From Malus domestica (Eukaryota; Streptophyta; Magnoliopsida; Rosales; Rosaceae): a DNA stretch of 64,000 nucleotides. The position numbers were made by a program, and so were the translations under genes. Of this stretch, positions 45,401 to 56,391 are shown piece by piece; the stretch's first letter is position 1; each line of letters opens with the position of its first letter. The stretch spans positions 6,977,501 through 7,041,500 of the forward strand of contig NC_091677.1 of the NCBI RefSeq assembly GCF_042453785.1. The letters are read 5' to 3'. A model generated the notes under the pieces. It saw nothing but the letters and a program-made list of their open reading frames with translations, searched no databases and was not told the DNA's origin.

Positions 45401-46328
45401 GGGAAGCAATAAAGATGTAATAAACAAAACAAAGAAAATGTTGAATTCAAGTTTTGACATGAAAGACTTAGGTCAAGCCGATGTCATTTTAGGAATTCAA
45501 ATTAAGAGAAATAGTGAAGGATATGTCCTTACACAATCCCATTATGCAGAAAAAATATTACGAAGGTTTGGTCAATTTGACTGCAAACCTGCTGCGACTC
45601 CTTTTGATGCTGGATGCAAGTTGGAGAAAAATAAAGGCGATGCCAAATCTCAACTTGAATATTCTCAAGTAATTGGAAGTCTAATGTACTTGATGAATTC
45701 AACTAGGCCCGACTTAGCTTATGCAGTAAGTAGGCTTAGTAAATATACAAGTAATCCGGCACAAGAGCATTGGGATGCTTTAGTAAGAGTGTTAAGGTAT
45801 TTGAAAAATACACTTGACTACGGATTACACTACACAAAATATCCACCTGTTGTGGAAGGCTTCAGTGATGCCAATTGGATTTCTGACACTACATAATCCA
45901 AGTCGACAAGTGGATATGTTTTTACCTTGGGAGGTGCAGCAATATCTTGGAAATCCTCTAAACAGAAATGTATAGCTCGGTCCACCATGGAGTCCGAGTT
46001 TATAGCTTTAGACTTGGCTGGCGAAGAAGCCGAGTGGCTCAAACATTTTCTGGAGGATATTCCAATGTGGCCAAAGCCGGTAACGGCTATATGTATACAT
46101 TGTGATAGTATGGCCGCCCAATCAAGGGCCAAAAGTCATGTATACAATGGGAAGTCACGTCACATCAGACGTCGACACAATACTCTTAAGAAGATGCTCT
46201 CCAATGGAATAATATCCATTGATTATGTGAAGTCAAAGGAAAATATAGCTGATCATTTGACAAAAGGCCTACCAAGAGAGCAAATATTATTTACATCGAG
46301 GGGAATGGGTCTTAAGCCAATTCAATGA
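42408..46328 (+). pseudogene. Copia 2 gag-pol, one internal stop
   Basis: One reading frame covers the polyprotein from 42408 to 46328, broken only by TAA at 45894-45896 at the start of RNase H. In order: gag with CCHC knuckle (CYVCGKSGHKAQDC), protease (WLMDTGATKH), integrase zinc region and core, RT with YVDD (YVDDMLIMGS), and RNase H ending [10 protein letters not shown]. The integrase motif normally reading RSDxGGEY is LRSNRGGEY here, so the second catalytic Asp is Asn. No in-frame ATG opens gag: the frame begins after a TAA at 42396, and the first Met is within gag. The protein is therefore probably dead at integrase and RNase H. It is distinct in sequence and LTRs from Copia 1. Confidence 0.9.
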
Positions 46329-46956
46329 ATCGAACTGGGCGGAAACCTAACCTAGCTGATTGGAGATCCCATGGTCTAGGTTCAATAGGCAAACTGGTTG
46401 AGTTTGATTCAAAAGTTGAACACACAACTTACCCATTTTTATGATAAAATGTGTGTTGTCTGTTGACGTTTGAGGGGTTATGTTTTATACATTTAATGAC
46501 ATTAATATCTTGTTATCAAGAGGAATATGGCAGACTATTCTTAATTAATGTCACCTATATAGGAGTAAATGGGGCCACATTTATGAGAATTGACATGGCT
46601 AAATTCTCTAAAGCTCCTACGAAATCCGGGATCTGTTCAGGGTCAAAATGAACACAACCGTATGAATTGACGTGTGGCAGCCATGATATGTGTGTAGCAT
46701 ATTGTCTTGGTTTACTACTGCGGTGAACAGTTCAAGATCTTCCACATCCACTGCGTCACCAAGTAAACCCGATATGTTTTCACTAGGGTAAGTTCAAGTC
46801 CAAAAGACACTTCACCCGATGCATATCATGACTATTCTCTCTCAGTTTTAGGCAGCCTAGTCATACCGCCTAGTCACACATTTGCATTTACATTTGCATT
46901 CAAATGTGGGGTCATTGTTGGAGTTTGAATGAAATTTCAACTCAAATGTGGGGTAT

Positions 46957-47775
46957 TGTTGGAAATTTGAGTAGTTTGAGTAGAAATTTCTTTGTCCCAC
47001 ATTGGCCATTCCCAAAAGATTTTATCACTTTATAAGGTTTTGTCCTTTAAAGAAAGTGATTGGAGTAATAGGCCTGGAGACTAAAATTGGGTTCACCCTT
47101 GGGGTTGGGCTTTGGGGTGTAATAATTAATTGGTAATTAATATATAATTAATTATAATTAATATATATTTAATATATATTTAATTGTCAAAAGATGGGCC
47201 TTGGGCCTTGGGGCTCTTGGACTCTAATAATTAAATTATTTAATTAATTATTTTTTAATTAAATTCGAATTTAATTAATTAATTATTTTTTTATGAAAAG
47301 ACTCATCCTTTCAGATGAAGTCTGAGAGTTCTTTCTGAACACAGAGCAAAGCACCCTTCTGAAGAGATGTCTCCCAACAGTCACACCCCATTCTTATACC
47401 TGTTGCAAACAGGCATCTATCTGCTATATATACATACATCTGCATAGCATTTAGAACACAGAAATAATAAATTTCATCTTCTACATTCATAAACCTTCTT
47501 ACTGAGAGAACCACACTAAATTCGCCAGAAGTTAAATTTTCCGGTGCTGGAATTTTAACTTGATCGTTGAATCCTGGTGAAGCAGACGTCCGTAGAACTA
47601 CAAGCACAGAGTAGGGACGAAATTTCTGTTTCAAGGACATTGCGGTACGCAAGCCTCGATCTTCAAGTTGTCTGTTTTATAATTCATATTCTAGTTTATA
47701 TTTTGTTAGTTTCTATTGCATTTATTATTTATTAGCATATATAAATTATCACAGATTGTTGACTTATATCCAACA
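46957..47775 (+). repeat. Copia 2 3' LTR (complete)
   Basis: 819 bp, starts tgttggaaatttgagtag after a polypurine-like atgtggggtat and ends acttatatccaaca at the ctaca duplication. It contains a very AT-rich block (about 47120-47300) with repeated taattaatta and tatatttaat. Confidence 0.9.
47424..47433 (+). promoter_or_regulatory. Probable TATA box of the Copia 2 LTR
   Basis: ctatatataca lies in the 3' LTR, followed about 30 bases later by agaacacagaaataat, where transcription could start. The corresponding part is missing from the aberrant 5' end. Confidence 0.45.
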
Positions 47776-47780
47776 CTACA

Positions 47781-49849
47781 TACAACATTTTTTCTGTCTC
47801 TATGACTTTTGTTTTTACGAGGGTTGTATATAACCCGTTGGATGTAAGTTTCTCTCTTATTTAAATTAATATTAGTAGTATTGCAAGGTTAATTAGGTGG
47901 GTATGTGAATATATATTAACATTGAAAATTTCATAACAAAGTGATTTTTTTAGTTGTTGCTGTTTGCCAGGTCATTCATTTTATTATTGTTGGATAAAAT
48001 AAAATAAAAAGCCTAATCAAGTGTGCCTAAACATCCTAATCCATAAACAATATTTTTGTATTTGACAAGAGAAATAGTTTTCACACACGTCTACTTATTT
48101 ATGCCTCTTAATTTTTTATTTATTTATTTATTTTTAATTTGAAGGTAAAAAATGAATATGAATTCATCATGGACAATTGGACATGGCAGTGTGATCAAGT
48201 TGGTTTTGAATTTAACATGCTTGCCTTTGGTAATGGGCTCATGACATGCATTCTTCTGTGTGTGTGAGAGAGAATAAACGGACACCTAAATATGTCCTGT
48301 TTCTTGTGCAGCAAAATCTTGATCTACAAGCCATCGAAATTAAATGGACTGACGATATTACATTGCAATTTCGTACAAAACCTACACAATGCCATGCACG
48401 CTCTTGGCTTCCTTCTAAATTACTAACTTTTAAGTTTTCCACATTTTCAAACTATTTTCATTAGTTTTCCTTATTTATTAAGGTATCAGCATGTAAATGC
48501 TTAATTCTCGACTGCACTAAAACTGATCAATCTACTGAAAAAGTTAGAAAGAAATTCGCGTCCAAGGTTAGATAGGCTTTTCAAAAAGAAGGTGAAAACT
48601 ACTAATCGGCAGGAGCATGTGCCTGTTAAAATAGTTTATACACACGAGTTACGTACATTTCAATTTATATAATATTAATTTTTCTTGAGATATTTAAAAA
48701 ATTGTTATGAGATGTGAAGAGTTCTCACATTGGAAAGTTAAACAACCTTGCATGTGCTTACAAGGAGTTAAGTTACACCCTAGGTATATTTGGCCATAAA
48801 TTTTAGGGTTGCCCGTCAACTTCCTTCATATTATCAGAGTGCCTATTTGCCATAAAAGTTTTAGAATTTACACATTTAGCTTGAGTGTTGCGACACGTAA
48901 AGGAACATGTGAGGATGTGAACTCTCTTCCTACATCGGAAAGTTAATGAAACTTGCATGTTCTTATAAGCGATTAGGGTACTCTCCTTATTGCCAATATA
49001 TTTTTGGGTGAAACCTCAAATTCCTTCAATGTTGCTACACGTGTTTGGGCGTGTGAGAATGTGAAGTGTTATTTCACATCTGAAACTTAAAGAATCTTGC
49101 ATGCACTTAAAAAGAGTTGGACTATTTCCCCTATTACCACTAATAATTATGAAGTGAAACCTCAACTTCTTTCAATTATGGAAGACAAGAATCGAACAAG
49201 ATGCTCAACTACCACACCTACATAGACTCCACTCCTGAGTCTTGCATTACATAATTTAGGGATCCTCAATTGAAGGGGGCTCTATAACCTTATATATCTA
49301 AACTACCTATTAATAGAACATTTTTTGTCAACCAAAAGAGGGTATAAAGACTATTTAGTCTTCTATTACCAAAAAAAAAAAATGATGGGCAATAATGTAG
49401 TTTTACAAACCAAAGTTTGCTGTTTTATTATTGAAGCCTCACAGGTGATTTTAGCATATATGTAATATTAAAAAAAAAAAAAAAAACCTCTCTTTCCACT
49501 CCCACTCTCACTCTCACTACCACTCCCACGTTCCCTCTCTCCATCTCTCATTCCCATTTTAAAAACAAAAATCAAAATAAAAAATATTCACACACACAAA
49601 GTGTGTAAGCATATGCTAGTGTCATATATGGCTCGAGAATTATTATTATTATTTGGCAAAAAATTTGCAAAGTCAATCATACTCCAGCATTGCTATCATG
49701 AAAAGAGACTAAGGTAAATTTATTAAAAACAACAACAAAATTACAAATGTCAAGAGGGCCATGAAGCCTAACCCTGACCTTTAAAAAGCCATGAACAACA
49801 ACCCAAAACCACTTCTAACATAACCTATAACAAAGAAGCTGAAAAATTA
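47781..49849. other. Intergenic, repeat-rich
   Basis: No gene recognised. It contains the degenerate tandem repeat at 48709-49170, A runs at about 49370 and 49470, and a CT-rich block near 49495-49550. Confidence 0.5.
48709..49170 (+). repeat. Three degenerate tandem copies, 140-200-bp spacing
   Basis: Each copy carries the order (ga)tgtgaa...cacat(t/c)ggaaagttaa...cttgcatg(tg)cttataag...ttaggnt. Copies start near 48711, 48912 and 49051. In the last two it is followed by attgccaat/attaccac and tgaaacctcaa(c/a)tt. It resembles an LTR-derived repeat. Confidence 0.55.
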
Positions 49850-50030
49850 TGAGAGTAAGTAGATGCAAAAAGGAGGGCATGAATCCGACACATGAACACT
49901 AGGGTGATCAATACCATAATTGACCAGACAGTCAGCAACTTGATTACCCTCTTTAAAATTAAGAGAAAGATGAATTTGCATGGAAGATAATAAAACTCCA
50001 CAATTATGCTAACGAACTAAAAGCCACCAA
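49850..50030 (-). pseudogene. LINE-type RNase H fragment
   Basis: Minus-strand translation gives HLSLNFKEGNQVADCLVNYG, matching the end of the RNase H domain (RVT_3 type) of plant LINE ORF2 proteins, preceded by PWWLLVR-like sequence and a stop. The flanking 50030-50850 (minus) contains open but low-complexity Ser/Asn-rich sequence that may be the rest of a decayed LINE. It cannot be functional. Confidence 0.6.
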
Positions 50031-50431
50031 GGCACCGTCGTCAAAGAAGACGAAGATGATGAGAGAAAGTGAACACCTCAATAATTTTGGAGCCCTTGCA
50101 GGATGTCCATGAATGCTGACACCTCAATAACTTTTAGAGCCTTTGTAGGACGTCCATGAAAGCCAACAGAACGAATAATGTAAAGCTCTTCCACTAAATT
50201 CTTCATAAAACCAGAATTAAGAGAATCAGACAGATTCTCGTTATTATTCCGTAATTTTCTCTTTTAAGATTTTGAAATCACCAAAGTCATATCATCCTCA
50301 ACTTGGTTAGAAATATTATTTGCTCGCTCTAAATCATTGTTTCCACGCTCATCAATATTACTTAAAAAGCATCTTCCTCCGCCGTAGTGTACCAATCATT
50401 GACTTTTTGTATTTCAGAAGAGTAGTGCTAT

Positions 50432-50556
50432 ACTTACCATCTAGTTGTACCATCACTTATACCATCTCTCTAATAGAAGTAGGGTCCGCTAACTCATATG
50501 GATCCTATCTCTATTGGAGAGATAGTACAAGTGATAGTACAAATAAATGGTAAAAA
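50432..50556. repeat. Small hairpin MITE inside the LINE remnant
   Basis: acttaccatctagttgtacc...atcacttataccatctctc on the left is complementary to gagatagtacaagtgatagtacaa...atggtaaaaat on the right. About 125 bp, imperfect arms of about 55 bases. Confidence 0.65.
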
Positions 50557-51513
50557 TAACATTTTTGATTTCAGAATGAACTTGAGGTGATAAAGGATGA
50601 CTCGCCACCTGAACTGGAAAACCAGCTTGAATTGAATTATTAGCACTATTTCTCCCAGAGAACACAATAGAAGAGTTTACCTGAATACCTCTAATGGGAG
50701 AAACATTCGGAGAATCTGAAACCTGTTTGGAGGTTGTATCATTGTCATCAACTAAACCCTCCACAAAATGCGAGGGAGAAGCCTCATTCAAACCTCTCGC
50801 ACTCGAGATGGTATCATTACTAACCAAACTTGCCTCAGCCAAGTGACCAGCCACATGATCGTGATTCGTGAGAAGGAACTGGGAGTATCCAAAACGTGTG
50901 TGGAGGCCACTTCATTGTTATCATTTAAACCCTTAACAACGTGTAGGGGCAGCACTACAAAAAATATGGGCATTATGCACAGTAAGTTATTTGTGCCCTA
51001 TGATACCAAAGGGCACCAACATATGTCAGATGACAGACCCAAATATATAGAGCACAATTTTCAAATCGTGCCAAATATGTTATGTTCAAGAAAAAATAAA
51101 AATGTAATAAGTTGAAATAAAACAAAAAATTTAAAATTTTCATAAAATCACACATAATTTACAACAAATCCCACATAATTTACGACAAATCCTACGTAAT
51201 TAACAACCAAGTCCTTCAGAATCCCATCCTCCCACTACAGGCGTTGGACCCAAGTTCTTCATGCAATGAGGCTCACTTAACCACAATCCCTTCTTGCATA
51301 TAACATTTAAAGAGTCCCACAACTTGTTTCTGAATTGAAAAACGGATCTTTTACAGAACAATCAAAAGAAAACACGAAGAGCTAAGAACAAATATTGAAA
51401 ACAGAGCAAGACCTTTCATCTCTGTGAAACATCTGCTGCAAGCATGGCAGCATATGGGGAACACTTGTCTCTGGCAACTTTCACCTTCTTGACACCTGCA
51501 TATAAACATATAT

Positions 51514-51556
<43 letters not shown>

Positions 51557-52188
51557 TTGCATGTACAAAAGGGTTCACAACACCAAACTCCAAAATGAGA
51601 CTGAAAATCTTTCATTAGATGAATAAGTTAATACTAGCAAGAGTACCCGCGCATTGCTGCGGGTTTTGAAACTGTATAAAACATGTAGAAAGTTTTAAAT
51701 ATATATATGATAAGCCAAACTACTTATATACATGTGGAAATCTATTTACAACCCTATCTACAATAAGAAACAATGAGTAGTGTTGAACTTCTTTAATCTA
51801 ATGGGTTTGTTTCTACCCAATTCAATTCATTAGTATAACTCCTCCAATTGAATAGGAATAGCAAATAGGAAAAGGCAGAAGAAATTAGGAGTACCTGGTC
51901 AAGGGACTTGTCGCCGATGAGTACCTGGTCACAGGACTTGTCTCAGCTGTAAGAAGCAATCAAATAATAGAAATGGAATGTCAATAATGAAGCCGCTCAA
52001 ATATTCATAAAAAACATGTTTCCAAGCGTTCAAGAAAAGACAACAAAAAATGAGATTTTCCCATCCATATATCCAATAAACAGAAAATTGAATAGCTTTA
52101 CACATATCTGATATCAATAAGAGTTTCATTTGCTCCAACAAAAAGAGTTTAGCATTTTTCTATTGGAACAACTAAATGTCCAATGTAC

Positions 52189-52506
52189 CTTAATAACAAA
52201 AGGAAGCAAATCTGAATCGACTCGAGGAACCATAACCGTATAAGGATTTTCATCCTCCTCTTCCTGGAAAAGAAGAAAAAAAATTTAGTAAATATCATTT
52301 CCGGAAAAAAAATATTTTCCAACATTAATAAGACCTCTAGTAATGTTGTATATACTTCTAGAAATCAAAAACCAAAAGTATTAATGGTAGATCACCTCTA
52401 CAAACAGATTAGTTACCTCAAAATAAATAGATTTATCAGTTAATGCAACTTTTCCTGGCCATGCCATGTTGTTCTCCCATTTTAGGACAGGCCGCTTTGG
52501 TGCTTC
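52189..52506 (-). pseudogene. DUF639-family gene fragment (two exons)
   Basis: Exon 52506-52417 encodes APKRPVLKWENNMAWPGKVA...LTDKSIYFE (30 codons), which matches the conserved WPG-LTD-YFE segment of plant DUF639 proteins as I recall them. Exon 52263-52189 (25 codons, DENPYTVMVPRVDSDLLPF) follows after a GT-AG intron; I cannot place it in that family. Only a small part of the gene is present. DUF639 proteins have no known biochemical function. Confidence 0.55.
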
Positions 52507-53029
52507 CTGCTGGAACTAATGCAAAAAAATTCTCTCCTCAAAAAGGTTTGGACTTTGTCATGTCTGGTATGATTTTCTTCCTTCGTGAATCCTACATAAA
52601 CATGACTAGTTCAACTTGAGCTTCCTAGAACAATAAGTAGAATTAATTTGAGAATTTAGCAGGCACGCACATAAACCTATAATGAAAATGTAACACCTGA
52701 AACATCCGTACACATGGACATTAAAAGCATGAAAATGAATTTTTTTTTGGAAAATCATGACAAAGGATATCTTAATTGAGCCATAGTTGATAATCTTAGG
52801 TACTTTTGTTGAAGACATTTTGTAATAAGGAAAAAAACTCAAGTTTCACCAGATGAGTTTTTCAATGGTTAAACTTACAGAATAATCTAGTTGAAGCTGA
52901 TGATCATAAGTATATCAATTAATTGCTCTACTTGTCATAGTTATCAGAAGCCTTAATTCGAACATCTCAAGTTAGTAAAATAACACAGTTATGAAACTCA
53001 CTAGAGAAGTTCATCAACATAAATCCTCA

Positions 53030-53653
53030 GAGTATGCCCTCTCACCCGCAAGAGCCTTCAATGGATTATGTGCTGTTGACCTATCAGGCACACCAGGAAT
53101 AGCAGGAGCCATTTCTCCAACTGAACCTGAAAAACAAATAGAATCTGAAGAATGAATTTGAAAAATAAATAGATATATGAAGAATGAACCTAAAAAGAAG
53201 CTTTCTTCGAACCATTAGCAAGATCTTCTCGATAAGATTCCCCTATTATAAATATGAGTTTTGGAATGAAGGTTCCTGTGGATGCGCCAACATTTCCAGA
53301 AACAAAAACCAAATTACTACATTTGCCAGATACTAATCTCAAAACCAAAGTTTTGCCGAATAGAACAGAAAAAAAAAACAAAATTAGCTTCCACTACCCA
53401 GTAACCAAATTCAAATTCCAAAATTCTCGAACAAAATCAGGTTTCTATGTTCAATACACAATAAATAAATAAATACACATACAGATGGCTACTATAAATT
53501 CAAATATTTTTGAAATCATTAGATCCCAAAACTGAAAGTTTTTATTTTGAAAAATCACTTACGTTGGAGGACAGCCCAGAGGAGAGGATCGTTTTTAATT
53601 CTTGGGTCGTGGTCCAATTCCGGCAATCTTGGCCGGAAAGTCGCGGTCACCAT
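53030..53653 (-). pseudogene. Unrecognised two-exon gene start
   Basis: Exon 53653-53563 opens with ATG and reads MVTATFRPRLPELDHDPRIK, continuing to LLWAVLQ and a donor GTAAGT. The next exon starts at 53126 and reads VGEMAPAIPGVPDRSTAHNP. The splice phase joins cleanly. I do not recognise the gene. It may be the 5' end of the same captured locus as 52189-52506, but the phase to that exon does not close directly. Confidence 0.4.
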
Positions 53654-53946
53654 TTCTTAGATCTGAAATTCAGAAAATTCAGCTACAAATTTGCAGAAAC
53701 TAACTTGGGGATGGAAAGAGGACGGAAAGAGGATTCTGGAGGTATAATTTTACGATCGTTGATGACCGGTGTGCAGCGGCGCTGTTGCGCGAACGAGGTG
53801 AGGTAAAGATGGGGAGGAGAGAAAGGAGGGAAGGGAGAGGAGTTGGGAGGTCTGTCTCAAAAAGAAAGGGAAAGAAGGGGATAGAGGAGTCGGTTAATTT
53901 CAGAACTTCACTTTATTATTGGGCACAATAATTTTTTTTTGTGCTG

Positions 53947-54113
53947 GGTGATATTAATAATTGATTATATATATATATGTGCACACGCGATTGTACGCCT
54001 ATTTGATTGAACGATTTTAGAGCAACTTCCGTGTAGGAGCCCTCTCTCTAGGCTATTCACTATTTAATCCACCAAGTGAACAATAACTGCCTTTAATGAA
54101 TAGTGCATTCCCC
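53947..54113. other. Spacer between two transposon units
   Basis: Short AT-rich sequence with a TA microsatellite. It ends at the 8-bp target duplication of the hAT-like element. Confidence 0.5.
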
Positions 54114-54352
54114 TGGCAATTCGGGCTGGGTTCGGTTCTGATCGGTTCGGTTTTTTGCCAAAACCGAAACCAAACCGAAATTTCGGTTCGGCCCAAATTT
54201 TTTTCGGTTTTTTTCGGTTCGGTTTCGGTTTTTTTTCGGTTTTTTTTTTTTTTTTTTCTCCAAAAAATGCAAAACAACCACAACATAAGATAGACCCATC
54301 AAGAATGCAAATAGAAGTGCATAATCATTCAAGCCACGAGAAAGGCTCTTTT

Positions 54353-55024
54353 GTTTCCTTGATCACTCTCACAAACTCTGGAAGCCACATTTTCTCTGCT
54401 TCTTTGTGCATACTCTGGATCATGTCGCTGGTCGCTTTCATGGTCATCGAGTTATGCTTCAGATCAGGCTCCGGTTGGTGCACATACCAAATCCAATTCA
54501 GCCTTCGGTTCAGAAGCTCGTATAGCACGGTGTGCGTCCCAGAACCTAAGCCAAAGTACAAGCATTTCCCAAGCTTAGGGTATTCCCTTCGGATGCCGGT
54601 TAAGGTTTCTGAACTCTCATTTCCTGTAAAATCAAGCACCCCTCTCCATGCGCAGTAACCCGAATACCTAACAAAACACACACAATATCATGAATCACAA
54701 CACACTACAAGCTCCAAATATGAAAATTTTCATGAAAAAGTTGACACTTGACATAACAAACCTCAGTTTATGGTCAGGGACAAAACTTTGGCGGATCGAA
54801 GAGAGACATCCATCCGCTGCAACGAGCAAATCACCGACAATTTCAATGATTTCATTAGTCTGATGGGATGAAGCCTTCACTATAACTGAAGACTTGTCAC
54901 TGGAAATGGAGAAAGATAGGAAATGGTGACCCCAAAGAAACAGGTTTGGTGGTAATGCATTGTACAGAAGGGCATGCAGGTCAGCCCAATGTGCTGCTCT
55001 GCAGTTGAAATCCTCATCTCTAGT
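54353..55024 (-). pseudogene. FAD-dependent monooxygenase fragment (two exons)
   Basis: Exon about 55024-54762 encodes RAAHWADLHALLYNALPP and the FAD-binding GDLLVAADGCLSSIRQ (the DG-motif region). After a GT-AG intron, exon 54667 to about 54353 encodes YSGYCAWRGVLDF and continues to KETKEPF. It then runs into foreign sequence and a stop. It matches the middle of plant aromatic-ring-hydroxylase-like FAD monooxygenases. The N-terminal dinucleotide-binding motif and the C-terminal GDAAHP motif are missing, so it is inactive. Confidence 0.75.
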
Positions 55025-55253
55025 TAGCGTCCATTTCACATTATTTGTCAACCAAAATTCTTTGAAATTACTATTTTAATCCTCTCATCAAAGCTAAACA
55101 AAATAAAAAACACTGCAACTTAATAATTACATACCACTCAAATTTTCTATTTTTACAAAAACCTCACAACCAAGTAAATGTAACATATCCTATATTGGAA
55201 GTTTGATTTATAAACTTCACATAAAATGCAGAAATTGTTGACAGTTGATTTAC

Positions 55254-55367
55254 CTGCCCCTTACTAACAACAGGGCCAAGCCTGCAACCTTCTTCCATAG
55301 GATCCGAAATCTTGATGAGTTTGGTCCAGTCCTCAAGCCTGTTCACAAACTCCATAGCAATGCTTTC
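55254..55367 (-). pseudogene. ALDH10 (betaine/aminoaldehyde dehydrogenase) exon
   Basis: A single 38-codon exon with AG and GT borders reads [17 protein letters not shown] and then [20 protein letters not shown]. This is the segment just after the catalytic region in plant ALDH10 enzymes. Neighbouring exons are absent. Confidence 0.85.
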
Positions 55368-55505
55368 CTAAAGTCGAAATGCAAGGGATTAATTAGTGCT
55401 CTAGTAAATATCTATGTTTGAAACAACCATAACAAAAAGAACCCTAAGTTCCAAAGCAAAGTGCAGCTCCCAGCCGCCGCCACATCTATAAACTTTGAGA
55501 AAAAC

Positions 55506-55614
55506 CTTCTAGAGGAGCATTCTCTGGAATTGCAGGTTGTACACCTTCTATAGCAAGCCAGTGACAAACAATTCCAGTATCAAGCGGTGCTTTTGGTAAA
55601 GGAGCTTCAATCAC
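55506..55614 (-). pseudogene. TAF6 (TFIID subunit 6) exon
   Basis: A 109-base exon with AG and GT borders reads [20 protein letters not shown] followed by [16 protein letters not shown]. It matches the linker after the histone fold in plant TAF6 as I recall it. Only this exon is present. Confidence 0.8.
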
Positions 55615-56391
55615 CTACAGTCAAACATAAATATGGAAAATGAAAAGGAAACATACAAAATCAAATAGAAAGTTAAATCAGATTGCTCAGTAAGATAGAC
55701 CCAAAAAATTGCTCAGTAAGATAGACCCAAAAAATACAAAATACAAAATCGCTGTGAAGGAAGAAGACGAAGCGGAAGAGCGGCGGAGTTGGGAAGGAAG
55801 GAGAGAGGGTCCAGAGTACAGAGGAGAGGGATAAGGGAAAAGGGTCGCCTGAGAGATTGAGAGAGACAGAGCGATTGAAGTTGAAGACCCAGCGAGGGAG
55901 AGAGGAGGCTCGGCTGCGCTGGGTTAGGGTTACACTGGAGGAGAGAAGAGGCAGGGAACGAGAGAGAGAGGAAGGGAATGAAAAAAAATAAAAGGTATGG
56001 GTATGGCTGCTAGGGTTAAAGGGTTTTGTTAAGTATAAGTTCTCCAAAAAAATTAAAAAACATCTACATCCTGGAGGTTCGAACCCGTGTTTTGGGGCTT
56101 GAAAAGGTTCACCGAAACCAACTTAGCAACAAGGTACGTTTTGTTATGATTGTATGACTAAACTATTTATAATATTTACAAAAATAATTAAATATATATA
56201 TATCAGTTCGGTTCGGTTTGGTTCGGTTTCCGAACCTCAAAAACCGAAACCGAACCGGTCAGATTCGGTTCGGTTCGGTTTGACAGTTTCGGTTCGGTGT
56301 TTTTTCGGTTCGGTTTTTTTCGGCCTCGGTTCGGTTTGGTTTTCGGTTTTTTTCGGTTTTCGGTTTTTTGAACCCACCCCTACTGGCAATT

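Larger units (their letters stand above)
41910..47775 (+). mobile_element. Copia 2, LTR retrotransposon with aberrant 5' end
   Basis: It is bounded by the 5-bp target duplication ctaca (41905-41909 and 47776-47780). The left terminus tgttggatataagtc is the reverse complement of the right terminus gacttatatccaaca. The 3' LTR is complete (46957-47775, 819 bp) but there is no normal 5' LTR: 41910-42368 is an inverted repeat of the LTR's 3' part. The inside is a copia gag-pol with one stop. The comparable LTR parts are identical base for base, so the insertion is very recent. Confidence 0.93.
50953..53946. mobile_element. Candidate CACTA-like element carrying gene fragments
   Basis: The left end reads cactacaaaaaatatgggcat, a typical plant CACTA (En/Spm) terminus. 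The right end, reverse-complemented, reads cagcacaaaaaaaaattattgtgccc, a weak match. Gtgccc/gggcac motifs occur near both ends. A clean 3-bp target duplication could not be shown (cag at left, ctg or ggt at right). The inside holds exon-like pieces, all on the minus strand with GT-AG borders. Alternatively this is just a decayed gene cluster. Confidence 0.4.
54122..56383. mobile_element. Pack-type hAT-like element with three captured host-gene fragments
   Basis: The 8-bp duplication tggcaatt flanks it exactly (54114-54121 and 56384-56391), the size made by hAT transposases. The left end cgggctgggttcgg and the reverse complement of the right end gtaggggtgggttc share GGGnTGGGTTC. Subterminal regions at both ends (54130-54260, 56205-56370) are dense in cggttcgg/ccgaaacc, in mirrored orientation. 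No transposase. The interior carries exons of an FAD monooxygenase, ALDH10 and TAF6, all on the minus strand and with intron borders, so genomic DNA rather than mRNA was captured. Confidence 0.85.

Noticed and set aside
47311..47652. 113-codon minus-strand frame in the Copia 2 LTR
   Set aside because: Lies wholly in the LTR and its inverted copy; no domain.
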